Of a DNA stretch of 62,813 bases, positions 18,336 to 27,626 are shown piece by piece. The first letter of the stretch is position 1; every line of letters begins with the position of its first letter. A model generated the notes under the pieces. The model searched no databases. It had not been told where the DNA came from and saw nothing but the letters and a program-made list of their open reading frames with translations. The translations under genes were made by a program, and so were the position numbers. The DNA lies in assembly GCA_013695355.1 (NCBI GenBank), contig JACDAQ010000037.1, positions 1 through 62,813 of the forward strand, written 5' to 3'. Origin of the DNA: Candidatus Protochlamydia sp. Lineage in GTDB: Bacteria > Chlamydiota > Chlamydiia > Chlamydiales > Parachlamydiaceae.

Positions 18336-18641
18336 TAGACATTTTCTCATTACACAAAAAATTTCATAAATTATCCAAAAGAAATTTTTTTCATTTGATT
18401 GTCCGGTTGACGCCCCAATGATCATTTGTTAGTTCAGAGTCTTTCTCTTATGGATAGTCATTATTTTTTTTCGGCAGCTCTAGGTTTAAGAATGATGAAA
18501 ATCCTCAGTTATAATTAAACTAATAGAAATACCATTATGAAAATATTAATTACTATAATTGGCATTATAAAATAAAAGCAAAGAGAAAGGGAAATAGGTT
18601 TCGCATGTTTTTAATCAAAAAAGAAAATCTGTTGCTGAGGT
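18336..18641. other. Non-coding gap between rpsD and the ankyrin gene
   Basis: About 300 bp of AT-rich sequence between the rpsD promoter and the end of the ankyrin gene. I see no credible gene, tRNA or strong hairpin; only very short frames with no ribosome-binding site. Confidence 0.5.
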
Positions 18642-21600
18642 TTAAAAAAGATATTCTTTATCTTCCTCTAATATAGCTGACCAGGAAATTAAAGATGTTT
18701 TAAAATTTGTTTTTTCCTCACCATCAAGAGACGAAATATAGGTATCTGTTATTTTTTTTAATGTTTGTTGGCCAGTCTCATCCAATGGGATTGAATAAAG
18801 CTGCTTAAATCCTTGCATTATTAGTTCATGATCATACTCGAAAGAAGAGGGTTTAATCAGTCGTTGCATGACGGACAATTGCCGAAAAGTGTGCTTGCTA
18901 TTAAATAGTTTTATTCCCTCTTTCCCCCTCTCCGCCACAATTGTTTCATCAATTGGAGCTTCAGAAAGGCGGCCGTCCTTTTGTACTCCTCGTATACTAC
19001 TCATTAAATCCATCATATATTCAGAAGTGACCGGGCTCTCCATTGAGCAATTGCCAACTGTTTGATAAGGCAGTTCGTTTCTATCGATAAAATTATCAAA
19101 AAGCGGATTATCTATAAAATCCAATTTTTCATTAAGCGTTTCAAAAAATAATTTTTTATATTCTTCTTTAGTGCTCCCTCTGACATTATCCATGGCTTCT
19201 AATAAGGTGGTATCGAGTTTTTGAGGATTGAAGTTATAAACCTCAACAGGACGTCTTGTTCCGCTGCCGCGGTTGCATAGGATAAATTGGTCGCCCCAAA
19301 TTAAAACAGTCACGGCATGCCCAACAAAACCAGTATTAATAATTGTGGGAAGGCCTTTATTAATCCTATCCAGCTTTTCAGCGGTTGTGAAAGAACTTGC
19401 ATTAGCGCTATAATCGAGGGTTTGAATAACCAGGTCTACTTGATTTGTCTCCTTTTCGCTTAGGGAGCAGGAAGGGGAATTTTTAAATTGCTGGTTATCC
19501 TTGCTCATGAGATGGAGCCATTGCTCTGTAAAATGCCCCTCAAGCCTTACTTCTTTTACAACCACTTTCTCTTTTAATAGGGGTTTTTTACCCTCTAAGT
19601 GAAAAATATGACCGGTTGCTTTTCGTTTAAGACGCTCTTTGTTAGCACCTTTGAATATTTCAAATTCCGGTTTGTTCTTATACAATGCAGTGAGTTCTTT
19701 ATAATGATGCGGACGTTTACCTTTTACCAAATCTAATATAGAAAGTTCCGATCCGTTTTTTTCCATTCTAGAAGATAATAATGCCGCAGGTTGACAATCA
19801 GCCATCAATTTAAGCATTTCTCCATTTAGTGCTTTTCTGTCTGCTTCAATAAAAAAGGGAGTACGGCCGTTTTTATCTTTAATTAGCAAGGCTGCTTTAA
19901 AGTTATCTGGTGCTTGCTTGTGCATATTCTTTACTACGCCATCATACCTTTGTATGACTGCAAGATGGAGCGGTGTCATTCCATTATTATTTTCTTTCAG
20001 CATTGCATTACTAAATCCTTTATTCGTTTTCCCGGCCGCTATTGAATCGATTGTCCTGGTCATCAAATTAAAGTTTTCCCAATTAAGTATAAGGTGAACG
20101 GGAGTCATTCCATTTTCATCTTGCATTGACATTCCTGCGTTAGATTGCTTTGGAGCTTTGTTCAATAGAAAATTTAGCACATCATCATTAGTATGTTTTA
20201 CTGCACTGTGAAGAGGTGTACTTCCATTTTTATTTGTTATAAGTAATGCCTCTTTAAATTCGTTGCGAGCAAACTTGTAAGAAATTTTCATGATCCTTTC
20301 ATTACATTCTTCGGCTGCATAATGAACTGGTGTATTTCCTTCTCTATCTTTAATTCCTATTGCATTCTTAAATTCACCCCCCTCAGATCCTTTCTCGGCC
20401 ATTAGATTCACCAATGTCGAATTATTTTCTTTGGCTGCAAAGTGAACAGGGGTCATTCCCTTTCTATCTTGCATGGCTATTGCGTCAATGAATTCTGTAG
20501 GCGCTTTGTCAGCTATTAACTGTATCATTTTGCGGGAATTGCTTTTGGCAGCCCAGTGAATTGGAGTCCTGTTTTCAATCTTATCTTTTATGCTCAATGC
20601 ACTTTTAAATTCTTCCTTGAAATCGGCCATTACACTCATTGCCTCAGTTTTTTTGTTTTCGGCAGCCCAATGAACGGGTGTCTTTCCCTTTCTATCTTGC
20701 ATGTCTATTGCCTTTCTAAATTCGTCACTTGCATTCTTAGCTATTAATTTCATTGGTTTCGCAGCAGCCAAATGAATAGGGGTCCTTCCTGCCTTATCAA
20801 GCACTTTCATTGCATCCTTAAAATCCTGAAGGGGCATTTTGCTCATGATTAAACTTAGCATCGCATCATCGTTATTTTCGGCTGCCAAGTGAATGGGGGT
20901 CCTTCCCTCTTTATCTTTTATTGCCATTGCGGCCGTAAACTGATCATTCGTCATGTTTTCAACTATTAATTCCATCACCTGTGTCGTTTTATTTTGGGCA
21001 GCCAAGTGAATGGGAGTACTTCCCGCTTTATCTTCTTTTGCCATTGCTGTCTTAAATTGCTCAACCGTCGCTTCTTTTGTTAATAAGCCTATCATATCCA
21101 CATTACCTTTTTGTGCCGCCCAGTGGAAGGGAGTCCTTTTGTCTTTATTGTCACGGACTGCCATTGCGTCTTTGAATTGCTTAGGCGCTTTATCGGCTAT
21201 TAACTGCATCATCTCTGTATTATTATTTTTGGCAGCCAAATGAATGGGGGTTTTTCTTTGATTATCCCGAATTGCCATTGATTTTTCAAATTGCTTAGGC
21301 GCTTTATCAGCTATTAACTGCGTTATCCCTTTATTATTATCTTTGGCAGCCCAGTGAACGGGAGTCTTTCCTTCTCTATCTTGCATTGCCAATACATCAG
21401 GAGCATTCTCTGCTATAAAGCTTACCAACTCCAAATCTTCCTCTTCGATTGCCAAAAAAACGAAAGCCTTTCCTTCCTTCGTTTCCATTCCCTCCTTGAA
21501 TGCTAAAGGCGCATGTTCAGCTATTAATTTCAATATATTGAAATTTTTATTACTGGCTGCATCCTGAATCGTGGTCTTGCCATGTGTATTAGGTATTTGC

Positions 21601-22424
21601 ATTGCGGCTTTGAATTGTTCAGGAGCCTCCTTAGCCATTAACTCCAGCATTTCCATTTTCTCGGAATCATCTTTGATGACACCGGCTAAAGAATCGAAGC
21701 AAGAATGTAATAATTTTGGACAGTTATGTTCCTTGCATAAAGTTATTAATTGCTTTAAAGAAGTTGAATCGATTTTTTTGCCAGGTTCATAATTCAATAA
21801 AAGATCAAGATGATTAATTCCAAAATCTTCATCCAAATTATGGGCAAAATCTTTTAATTGATTGTCCCCCGAATCGCCTGAAATTTTTTCAGAGATTTGT
21901 AAGAGTTCATTTAAATCGTGTGGGTTTAGAGTATGATTAAATCTAGCTAAATCATTTATTTTTTTTAATTTTTTGAAATTATTTACTACACCAGTCAGTT
22001 GATCAATTTTTTGTTGATCTTCGCGATGATTAACTAATTCAGGGAATACTTTTCCGAAAGATTGTTTAACCTTGTATTTTAAAAGCAAATTATCGTACTT
22101 GTCATGCAACCTTTTAATTTCAACTGAATATTGCGAACTTTCATCGAAATGATAGCTTGAAATTTCAATGGAATCAGATTCCAAAACTGAAGCCCTTATT
22201 TCATTTATAGCGGCTTTTCCTGATAAGGAGCTTGAGCCAGTTGCGAAAGAATGGTTAAACTTTATAAAAAATGCCTTGATGTCACGGATTAATTTAAAAT
22301 CATCCGTTAATACATGAATCACTTCTTTGTTAGTTGAATCCCAAATGACAGTAATATTTTCTTTATTTACTATATTATTTAACGAAGTAGAAACATTTTC
22401 ATTAATTTTACCGACAGAAGTCAT
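18642..22424 (-). CDS. Expanded-ankyrin protein with putative CE-clan-like cysteine enzyme domain
   Basis: This 1260-aa protein has a charged helical N-terminus (~1-280) and then about 16 ankyrin-type repeats (~280-900). Their period is 38-39 aa instead of 33; the unit reads roughly DKxGxTPIHLAA...LIADKAPxQFKxAMA. The C-terminal ~300 residues are a separate domain with H1036 in VGHAVTVLIWGDQF, N1051 in LCNRGSG, Q1121 and C1126 in YQTVGNCSMES. The order His, Asn, Gln, Cys, with Gln five residues before Cys, is that of CE-clan enzymes (ULP proteases, YopJ acetyltransferases, bacterial deubiquitinases). The catalytic reading is inference. AAGGAG lies just before the ATG. A secreted host-targeting effector is the likely role. 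Confidence 0.85.
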   Translation of the reverse strand: MTSVGKINENVSTSLNNIVNKENITVIWDSTNKEVIHVLTDDFKLIRDIKAFFIKFNHSFATGSSSLSGKAAINEIRASVLESDSIEISSYHFDESSQYSVEIKRLHDKYDNLLLKYKVKQSFGKVFPELVNHREDQQKIDQLTGVVNNFKKLKKINDLARFNHTLNPHDLNELLQISEKISGDSGDNQLKDFAHNLDEDFGINHLDLLLNYEPGKKIDSTSLKQLITLCKEHNCPKLLHSCFDSLAGVIKDDSEKMEMLELMAKEAPEQFKAAMQIPNTHGKTTIQDAASNKNFNILKLIAEHAPLAFKEGMETKEGKAFVFLAIEEEDLELVSFIAENAPDVLAMQDREGKTPVHWAAKDNNKGITQLIADKAPKQFEKSMAIRDNQRKTPIHLAAKNNNTEMMQLIADKAPKQFKDAMAVRDNKDKRTPFHWAAQKGNVDMIGLLTKEATVEQFKTAMAKEDKAGSTPIHLAAQNKTTQVMELIVENMTNDQFTAAMAIKDKEGRTPIHLAAENNDDAMLSLIMSKMPLQDFKDAMKVLDKAGRTPIHLAAAKPMKLIAKNASDEFRKAIDMQDRKGKTPVHWAAENKKTEAMSVMADFKEEFKSALSIKDKIENRTPIHWAAKSNSRKMIQLIADKAPTEFIDAIAMQDRKGMTPVHFAAKENNSTLVNLMAEKGSEGGEFKNAIGIKDREGNTPVHYAAEECNERIMKISYKFARNEFKEALLITNKNGSTPLHSAVKHTNDDVLNFLLNKAPKQSNAGMSMQDENGMTPVHLILNWENFNLMTRTIDSIAAGKTNKGFSNAMLKENNNGMTPLHLAVIQRYDGVVKNMHKQAPDNFKAALLIKDKNGRTPFFIEADRKALNGEMLKLMADCQPAALLSSRMEKNGSELSILDLVKGKRPHHYKELTALYKNKPEFEIFKGANKERLKRKATGHIFHLEGKKPLLKEKVVVKEVRLEGHFTEQWLHLMSKDNQQFKNSPSCSLSEKETNQVDLVIQTLDYSANASSFTTAEKLDRINKGLPTIINTGFVGHAVTVLIWGDQFILCNRGSGTRRPVEVYNFNPQKLDTTLLEAMDNVRGSTKEEYKKLFFETLNEKLDFIDNPLFDNFIDRNELPYQTVGNCSMESPVTSEYMMDLMSSIRGVQKDGRLSEAPIDETIVAERGKEGIKLFNSKHTFRQLSVMQRLIKPSSFEYDHELIMQGFKQLYSIPLDETGQQTLKKITDTYISSLDGEEKTNFKTSLISWSAILEEDKEYLF

Positions 22425-22744
22425 AAAAACTCCTTATATATACATCTAATTATAAATATTAAGAATATTTAATGATAGCGTTTAGGAATTAACCTAAATT
22501 ATTAAATAATAAATAAAAAAAATAAAACAATTGGTAATTAAAGAGGGAATGTCTAGCGCTCTGACATTTTTTAGAAAAGAAATAGGGTGCTGTTTTTTTA
22601 ATAAGTTATAAGTAAGGTCTTATTAATATTAATTAAACATTGTATTTATTTTTATTTACGAGAATAAATTTTTTAAAATTGATAAAAAAGTCTTTAAAGG
22701 CCATAAGATCAAAGAAGGGACTTTAAGATTTAATGAGGCTTCGC
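22425..22744. other. Divergent intergenic region
   Basis: About 320 bp of very AT-rich DNA between the divergent ankyrin and sensor-kinase genes. It must hold both promoters, but I cannot pick out convincing -35/-10 pairs and see no gene or RNA in it. Confidence 0.4.
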
Positions 22745-24031
22745 ATGAAAATAGAAAAAGATAGTGAGGAAAGCGTCTTAAAAAATGCGTTCCAACAATT
22801 TTTGCTGGAATCGGAAAGGGTCGAATTTTCCTATCAAAATTTGGAAAAACATTTTCATGGTATTCAGCGCAGCATTCAGGAATCACAAACCAAATTGGGC
22901 GGCAAATTAGCTGAGCTTGATTTTCTAACACGTTATCTCGAAGCCATACTAAACCATATTTCTCAGGGAATTATATTCATCAACCTTAACGGCATAGTCA
23001 CGACGTGCAATTTCGCCGCAGAAGAAATTTTAGGGTTGAAAATTGAAAAATGCCTTTATCATCCCTTCACAGATTTTTTTAATGATGCTTCATTTGGTTT
23101 CTCTTTAGAGGAAGCCCTTAAAACCAAAAAAAGCCCACCAAGCTCATTTGTTTCCTGGACTTCACTGAATGGAAAAAGCTACGAATTGGAAATCGAGAGC
23201 ACATTTGTTCAAATGGGAGGTGATGCGGTCCCGCTTGACCATCGTCAGTCTTCTATTTCGATCGGTCCGGTTCAAGGTCTGCTGCTCCTTATCCGAAATG
23301 TGACTGAAGTTCGCTATCTTCAGGAACTGGCAAATCGGAATGACCGCTTAAAAGAATTGGGGGAAATGGCAGCCCATCTGGCGCATGAAATTCGAAACCC
23401 CTTGGGAGGTATGAAAGGATTTGCAACATTGCTGGTACAAGACTTATCTGAACGCCCCGAATTAAAACAGATGGCCGCTTCCATTGTGGAGGGGGCAGAG
23501 ACACTAAATCATTTGGTTTCCAGTATTTTAACTTATGCGCGCCCTTTTCAGCCTCATTTTGAGGCGGTGGACCTGGTTGCCTATATTAATGAAATCCGCC
23601 TTCTTTTACAGGCTGATGCGGCATGGAATTCTAGCTTCGCATTTCACCTTAACTCTGGGGGGGATGAACTGCAGGTCGCCATTGATCCGCAATTGCTGAA
23701 ATCTGCCCTGCTGAATTTATTTGTCAATGCCATGCAGGCGATGCCAAGCGGAGGTACAATTACCGTAGCGATCGAGCGGGACTGCAACCATGTAATCATT
23801 ACCATTTCAGATACTGGAAAAGGCATTTCTACTGAAAATCTCACCAAAATATTCTCTCCGTTTTTTACGACCAAAGAAACAGGTACGGGCCTCGGTCTTT
23901 CCGAGGTGCAAAAAGTCATTCACGCCCATCTTGGAACAATTATAGTGCATTCCGAATTGGGAAAAGGAAGCGTTTTTACCATTAAACTCCCCTTAAAAAA
24001 CGGGATGAGGAGCAGAGAATATGTCCATTGA
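22745..24031 (+). CDS. ctcB: Cytoplasmic PAS sensor histidine kinase (CtcB/AtoS-like)
   Basis: This ~428-aa kinase has no membrane segment. A helical N-terminus is followed by a PAS domain (~65-195; AILNHISQGIIFINLNGIV), the phosphoacceptor helix with H214 in AHLAHEIRNPLGG, and an ATPase domain with LLNLFVNAMQAM (N box), DTGKGIS and GTGLGLS. It should autophosphorylate and pass phosphate to the sigma-54 activator encoded next, which overlaps it by 11 bp. I prefer the ATG at 22745 because GAGG lies 6 bases upstream; an ATG 12 bases earlier lacks a site. Chlamydia has the same pair (CtcB/CtcC). The input signal is unknown. Confidence 0.9.
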   Translation: MKIEKDSEESVLKNAFQQFLLESERVEFSYQNLEKHFHGIQRSIQESQTKLGGKLAELDFLTRYLEAILNHISQGIIFINLNGIVTTCNFAAEEILGLKIEKCLYHPFTDFFNDASFGFSLEEALKTKKSPPSSFVSWTSLNGKSYELEIESTFVQMGGDAVPLDHRQSSISIGPVQGLLLLIRNVTEVRYLQELANRNDRLKELGEMAAHLAHEIRNPLGGMKGFATLLVQDLSERPELKQMAASIVEGAETLNHLVSSILTYARPFQPHFEAVDLVAYINEIRLLLQADAAWNSSFAFHLNSGGDELQVAIDPQLLKSALLNLFVNAMQAMPSGGTITVAIERDCNHVIITISDTGKGISTENLTKIFSPFFTTKETGTGLGLSEVQKVIHAHLGTIIVHSELGKGSVFTIKLPLKNGMRSREYVH

Positions 24032-25343
24032 AAAAATCCTCATTGTCGATGATGAGCTGCTGATGCGTAATTATTTAATAGAAGCTCTCAAGCGCAAGGG
24101 TTTTGATGCTACAGCTGTTGAAAATGGGGAAAAAGCGGTCAAATGCCTGGAAGAGAGCTCATTCGACATGGTCATCACAGACATGAAAATGGCCGGGCTT
24201 TCCGGTATGGATGTCTTAAAAAAAGTAAAAGAGCTTTCGCCCCGTACTTTGGTAATTGTTGTGACAGCTTTTGGTTCAATTGAAAATGCTGTGGATGCAA
24301 TGAAGTTGGGAGCATTTCATTATTTAATCAAACCTTTCTCATTGGAAAGCCTAATGGCAAATATTGAAAAAGGGAACCAGCATGTTGCGTTGATCGAAGA
24401 AAATAATTACCTAAGACAGCAAGTCAGCTCAAATAAATATGGTCGGCATGTGGTCGCCGAAAGCGCTGCGATGCAGCAGGTATTGCAGGATGTAGAACGT
24501 ATTTCAAAAAGCAATTCCAGTGTATTCATATGCGGTGAAACAGGGACCGGAAAAGAGGTAATGGCTCATTTAATCCATTACAGCTCTCCCCGTAAAAATA
24601 AACCTTTCATCAAAGTCAATTGTGCCGCTGTTCCTGACACCTTGGTCGAATCAGAATTCTTTGGGCATGAAAAAGGGGCTTTTACTGGAGCCGCGGCGAA
24701 ACGTCTTGGCCGTTTTGAACTTGCCGATGGAGGATCGCTGCTGCTTGACGAAATCACCGAGATTCCGCTTGTCCTGCAGGCAAAATTATTGCGTGCAATC
24801 CAGGAAGGGGAGTTTGAAAGGCTCGGAGGAGTGAAACCAGTTAAAGTCGATGTTCGGTTAATATCTACTTCAAATCGTGATGTCAAAGAGGCGATTGCCA
24901 ATAAAATACTGAGGGAAGATCTTTACTATCGTTTAAATGTGATCCCGCTTGTATTACCCCCGTTGCGGGAGCGCAGGGAGGATATTGTTCCATTGGCAGA
25001 ACTTTTTATCGAGCAAATGTGCCAGGAAAATCATGTCGATAAAAAGAAATTGAGCGAAGCGGCGAAAAATAAGCTCTTGGCCTACCATTGGCCCGGTAAC
25101 GTCAGGGAATTGGCCAATATTATCGAACGGGCCATCGTAATGGGGGCCGGAAAAACTGTTCAAGGGGAGCACTTATATCTTGAAGGGCCGGGGTTTGCAG
25201 TAGGAGAAAAAACCCTTCCTCAATTAGAAAAACAACTTATTGTGGAAACATTGCAACTGCATAAAAATCGTACTGAAGCAGCTGAAAAACTAGGCATTAG
25301 CGTTAAAATGTTACGTGATAAACTTGAAGAATACAAAATATGA
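24021..25343 (+). CDS. ctcC: Sigma-54-dependent response regulator (CtcC/AtoC-like)
   Basis: This 440-aa NtrC-family protein has a receiver domain (~5-118) with DD at 10-11, phosphoacceptor D54, T82 and K104. Its AAA+ domain (~145-370) has Walker A GETGTGKE (172-179), the sigma-54 loop GAFTGA (219-224) and Walker B LLLDE. The C-terminal tail is Fis-like (~403-440; LQLHKNRTEAAEKLGISVKML). It remodels RNA polymerase-sigma-54 to open promoters. As I recall, C. trachomatis CtcC is described as lacking a DNA-binding domain, whereas the tail here reads as a normal Fis helix-turn-helix. GAGGAG precedes the ATG. The ackA gene overlaps its stop by 4 bp. Confidence 0.93.
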   Translation: MSIEKILIVDDELLMRNYLIEALKRKGFDATAVENGEKAVKCLEESSFDMVITDMKMAGLSGMDVLKKVKELSPRTLVIVVTAFGSIENAVDAMKLGAFHYLIKPFSLESLMANIEKGNQHVALIEENNYLRQQVSSNKYGRHVVAESAAMQQVLQDVERISKSNSSVFICGETGTGKEVMAHLIHYSSPRKNKPFIKVNCAAVPDTLVESEFFGHEKGAFTGAAAKRLGRFELADGGSLLLDEITEIPLVLQAKLLRAIQEGEFERLGGVKPVKVDVRLISTSNRDVKEAIANKILREDLYYRLNVIPLVLPPLRERREDIVPLAELFIEQMCQENHVDKKKLSEAAKNKLLAYHWPGNVRELANIIERAIVMGAGKTVQGEHLYLEGPGFAVGEKTLPQLEKQLIVETLQLHKNRTEAAEKLGISVKMLRDKLEEYKI

Positions 25344-26524
25344 AAATTTTAGTGGTCAATGCCGGCTCCAGCTCCCACAAACTTTCGCTATATACTAATC
25401 CCGGCGAAGAACCAGCAGAACCCATTTGGAAAAGCCATTTAGAGTGGGGAAGAGGCAAAAAATCGCGTACTTGCACTATTGAGGCCAAAGGGATCAAAGA
25501 GACATTTCCTTTAGAGACAACCAATGTCAAAGAAGGCTTGCAGCTCGCATTGGATACGTTATGGAAAGGTCAGAACGCAGTAATAGAAAATCTCGCTTCG
25601 ATTGATCGAATTGGCCACAGGGTGGTGCATGGCGGCTCTATTTTCCAACAGCCTACCGTTGTCAATGCGCCGGTCAAAGAGCAAATCCGAAAACTCATTC
25701 CCCTGGCACCTTTGCATAATCCAGCCAACCTGGAAGGAATAGAACTAATGGAAGAATTTTTTCCTTCTGTTCAGCAAATTGCAGTTTTTGACACCTCTTT
25801 TCATGCTGAAATTCCAGAAATTGCAAAACTCTATCCTGTACCTTATGAATGGAAGCAAAAAGGGGTGCAACGCTACGGCTTTCATGGGATTAGCCATGAA
25901 TATTGTGCGGGCAGAGCATCCAGAATGCTGGGGTCAAATTCCTCAGCGAAGCTTATCAATTGCCATTTAGGCAATGGAGCCTCCCTTTGCGCAATTAAAG
26001 ATGGAAAAAGCATTGATACTACGATGGGGCTCACTCCAATGGAAGGATTGATGATGGGGACCCGTTGCGGCTCGATCGATCCCGGAATTGTCTTTTACAT
26101 GATGAGGGAACATCGCATGTCTCCCCAGGAATTGGATTATCTACTCAATTTCGAAGCAGGATTAAAAGGGGTAGGAGGGATGCAGGATATGCGTGATCTC
26201 ATCGCCAAAGGGGATGATCGATCCCGCCTGGCAGTGGATATGTATATCTATCGTTTAAAAGCCTTCATTGCCGCCATGACAGCCAGCCTTGGGGGATTGG
26301 ACGCGCTAGTCTTTACCGCAGGAGTGGGAGAGAATTCATCTATCATAAGGGAAAAGACCTGCCAGGGGCTGGCCTATTTAGGAATTAGGCTCGATAGGGA
26401 AAAAAATGCCGCCTGTAAACCTGATCAGAATATTGCCCTGGCAGACTCACCAGTTAAAATTTTAGTCATTGGTACACAGGAAGAATGGATGATCGCCCGT
26501 GCCTGCGATTCCTTTAATAAATAA
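25340..26524 (+). CDS. ackA: Acetate kinase
   Basis: This 394-aa protein is a full-length acetate kinase: VNAGSSSHKLSLY at the N-terminus, HRVVHGG, FDTSFHAEIP, RYGFHGISHEY, CHLGNGASLCAI, GLTPMEGLMMGTRCGSIDPG and FTAGVGENS. It interconverts acetate + ATP and acetyl phosphate + ADP in the cytoplasm. All of the classic catalytic segments are present. Its ATG overlaps the stop of the response regulator, so kinase, regulator and AckA are made from one message. Acetyl phosphate can phosphorylate some receiver domains, so the arrangement suggests a metabolic link to sigma-54 control; that is inference. Confidence 0.97.
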   Translation: MKILVVNAGSSSHKLSLYTNPGEEPAEPIWKSHLEWGRGKKSRTCTIEAKGIKETFPLETTNVKEGLQLALDTLWKGQNAVIENLASIDRIGHRVVHGGSIFQQPTVVNAPVKEQIRKLIPLAPLHNPANLEGIELMEEFFPSVQQIAVFDTSFHAEIPEIAKLYPVPYEWKQKGVQRYGFHGISHEYCAGRASRMLGSNSSAKLINCHLGNGASLCAIKDGKSIDTTMGLTPMEGLMMGTRCGSIDPGIVFYMMREHRMSPQELDYLLNFEAGLKGVGGMQDMRDLIAKGDDRSRLAVDMYIYRLKAFIAAMTASLGGLDALVFTAGVGENSSIIREKTCQGLAYLGIRLDREKNAACKPDQNIALADSPVKILVIGTQEEWMIARACDSFNK

Positions 26525-26621
26525 TTAATCTTATTAAATCTACTCAAAAATAACTATTATTGTAATTAAATAGTTATTACGTTATTATTAATTCGTTATT
26601 TAAAAAAATGGAGTTAATAAT

Positions 26622-27158
26622 ATGAATTTATGTGGAATTAATATACCCTATGAAGAACAGCAGGCTGAAAAAATTGCAGCTAATCGAATTATCGCTAATT
26701 CAGATTTATTTGAATGGTATGATTATGCCGATATTTCAGGAACATTATCTGGAAAAATTGATGATAGCATTGAAATTCTGGAAGCCATCAAAAGCGGTAA
26801 TCCGCGTGATATTAACAATAATTTAATAGATAAAAATATAGTTAGTAAAGAGCTATATCAGCTAAGCCGAGCTTTAATAAGAACCAAGCATTCTGTCGAT
26901 CAAAAGATAAGCGAAGACTCTGCCGGTTCTAATACAGTCTATAACGGCAGGAATAATACTGTGAGAGAGCAATTGGTGACCATCGAAGAATTGGCGCAAA
27001 AAATGTTTATCAAAGGTCTTATTGATGATCCCATGGCAATTCAATTTCTAATAAATAAATATGATCAAAGTTGTATTATCAATTTTTTGCCAAAAGAAAT
27101 ACAGCAATTAATTGTTGCTTCATACATTTCAAATCGAATAAATGAGTTAAATGGATAA
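26622..27158 (+). CDS. Hypothetical protein
   Basis: This 178-aa soluble, mostly helical protein is unrecognised. It has no signal peptide, membrane segment or enzyme motif that I can see. Notable segments are the acidic/aromatic SDLFEWYDYADISG near residue 27 and a helical C-terminal half ending IQQLIVASYISNRINEL. GGAG eight bases before the ATG supports translation. The base composition is more AT-rich than ackA upstream, like other accessory genes here. A strong hairpin follows the stop. It could be a lineage-specific effector, but nothing proves it. Confidence 0.65.
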   Translation: MNLCGINIPYEEQQAEKIAANRIIANSDLFEWYDYADISGTLSGKIDDSIEILEAIKSGNPRDINNNLIDKNIVSKELYQLSRALIRTKHSVDQKISEDSAGSNTVYNGRNNTVREQLVTIEELAQKMFIKGLIDDPMAIQFLINKYDQSCIINFLPKEIQQLIVASYISNRINELNG

Positions 27159-27161
27159 ATT

Positions 27162-27208
27162 AATTTATTTGCATAGTGAAAGTATAACTACCACTATGCA
27201 AATAAATT
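27162..27208 (+). terminator. Long perfect hairpin downstream of the hypothetical gene
   Basis: A perfect 17-bp inverted repeat (27162-27178 with 27192-27208) surrounds a 13-nt loop and is followed by a short T run. It begins 3 bp after the stop codon and probably ends that transcript. The stem is AT-rich but long. Confidence 0.65.
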
Positions 27209-27626
27209 TTGTCAGATGATTATAGTATATTAACTATAATATATAAAATTTTGGATTTATACTTTCATTTAATCAATTGACCCCCCTGCCAAACGAGCTG
27301 ATTTTCCTACCTTTCACCTAAAGAACTTTATCAAGCCAATTGTCAATGCTATTAACAATCAGAAAAATAATAATCATTCAAAATTTTTACAAAGAATACA
27401 TGCATATGAATTTTCCAAAAAATTATAAAAAAATTCAACAAGATTCTGCAAGTCAACTTCAACTTTATCAAAAACATACATCTATGTTTGTTGTCCAAAA
27501 TACAATAATTTAAATAAATTAATTAAAATCGAATTATTCACTCCTATCAATATCTGGCAGGATGTAAGTTAATTTTTAACCAATTATTGAAACTTTGTTG
27601 TCGGCTTAGCTTAATAGAAACTTTGT
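27209..27626. other. Gap with possible mobile-element debris
   Basis: Some 420 bp without a supported gene. A GC-richer patch (about 27281-27310, TTGACCCCCCTGCCAAACG) stands out from AT-rich flanks and vaguely resembles terminal DNA of IS21-type elements. An 11-bp direct repeat GAAACTTTGTT occurs at 27589 and 27617. No transposase frame is visible. I treat it as degraded DNA. Confidence 0.3.
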
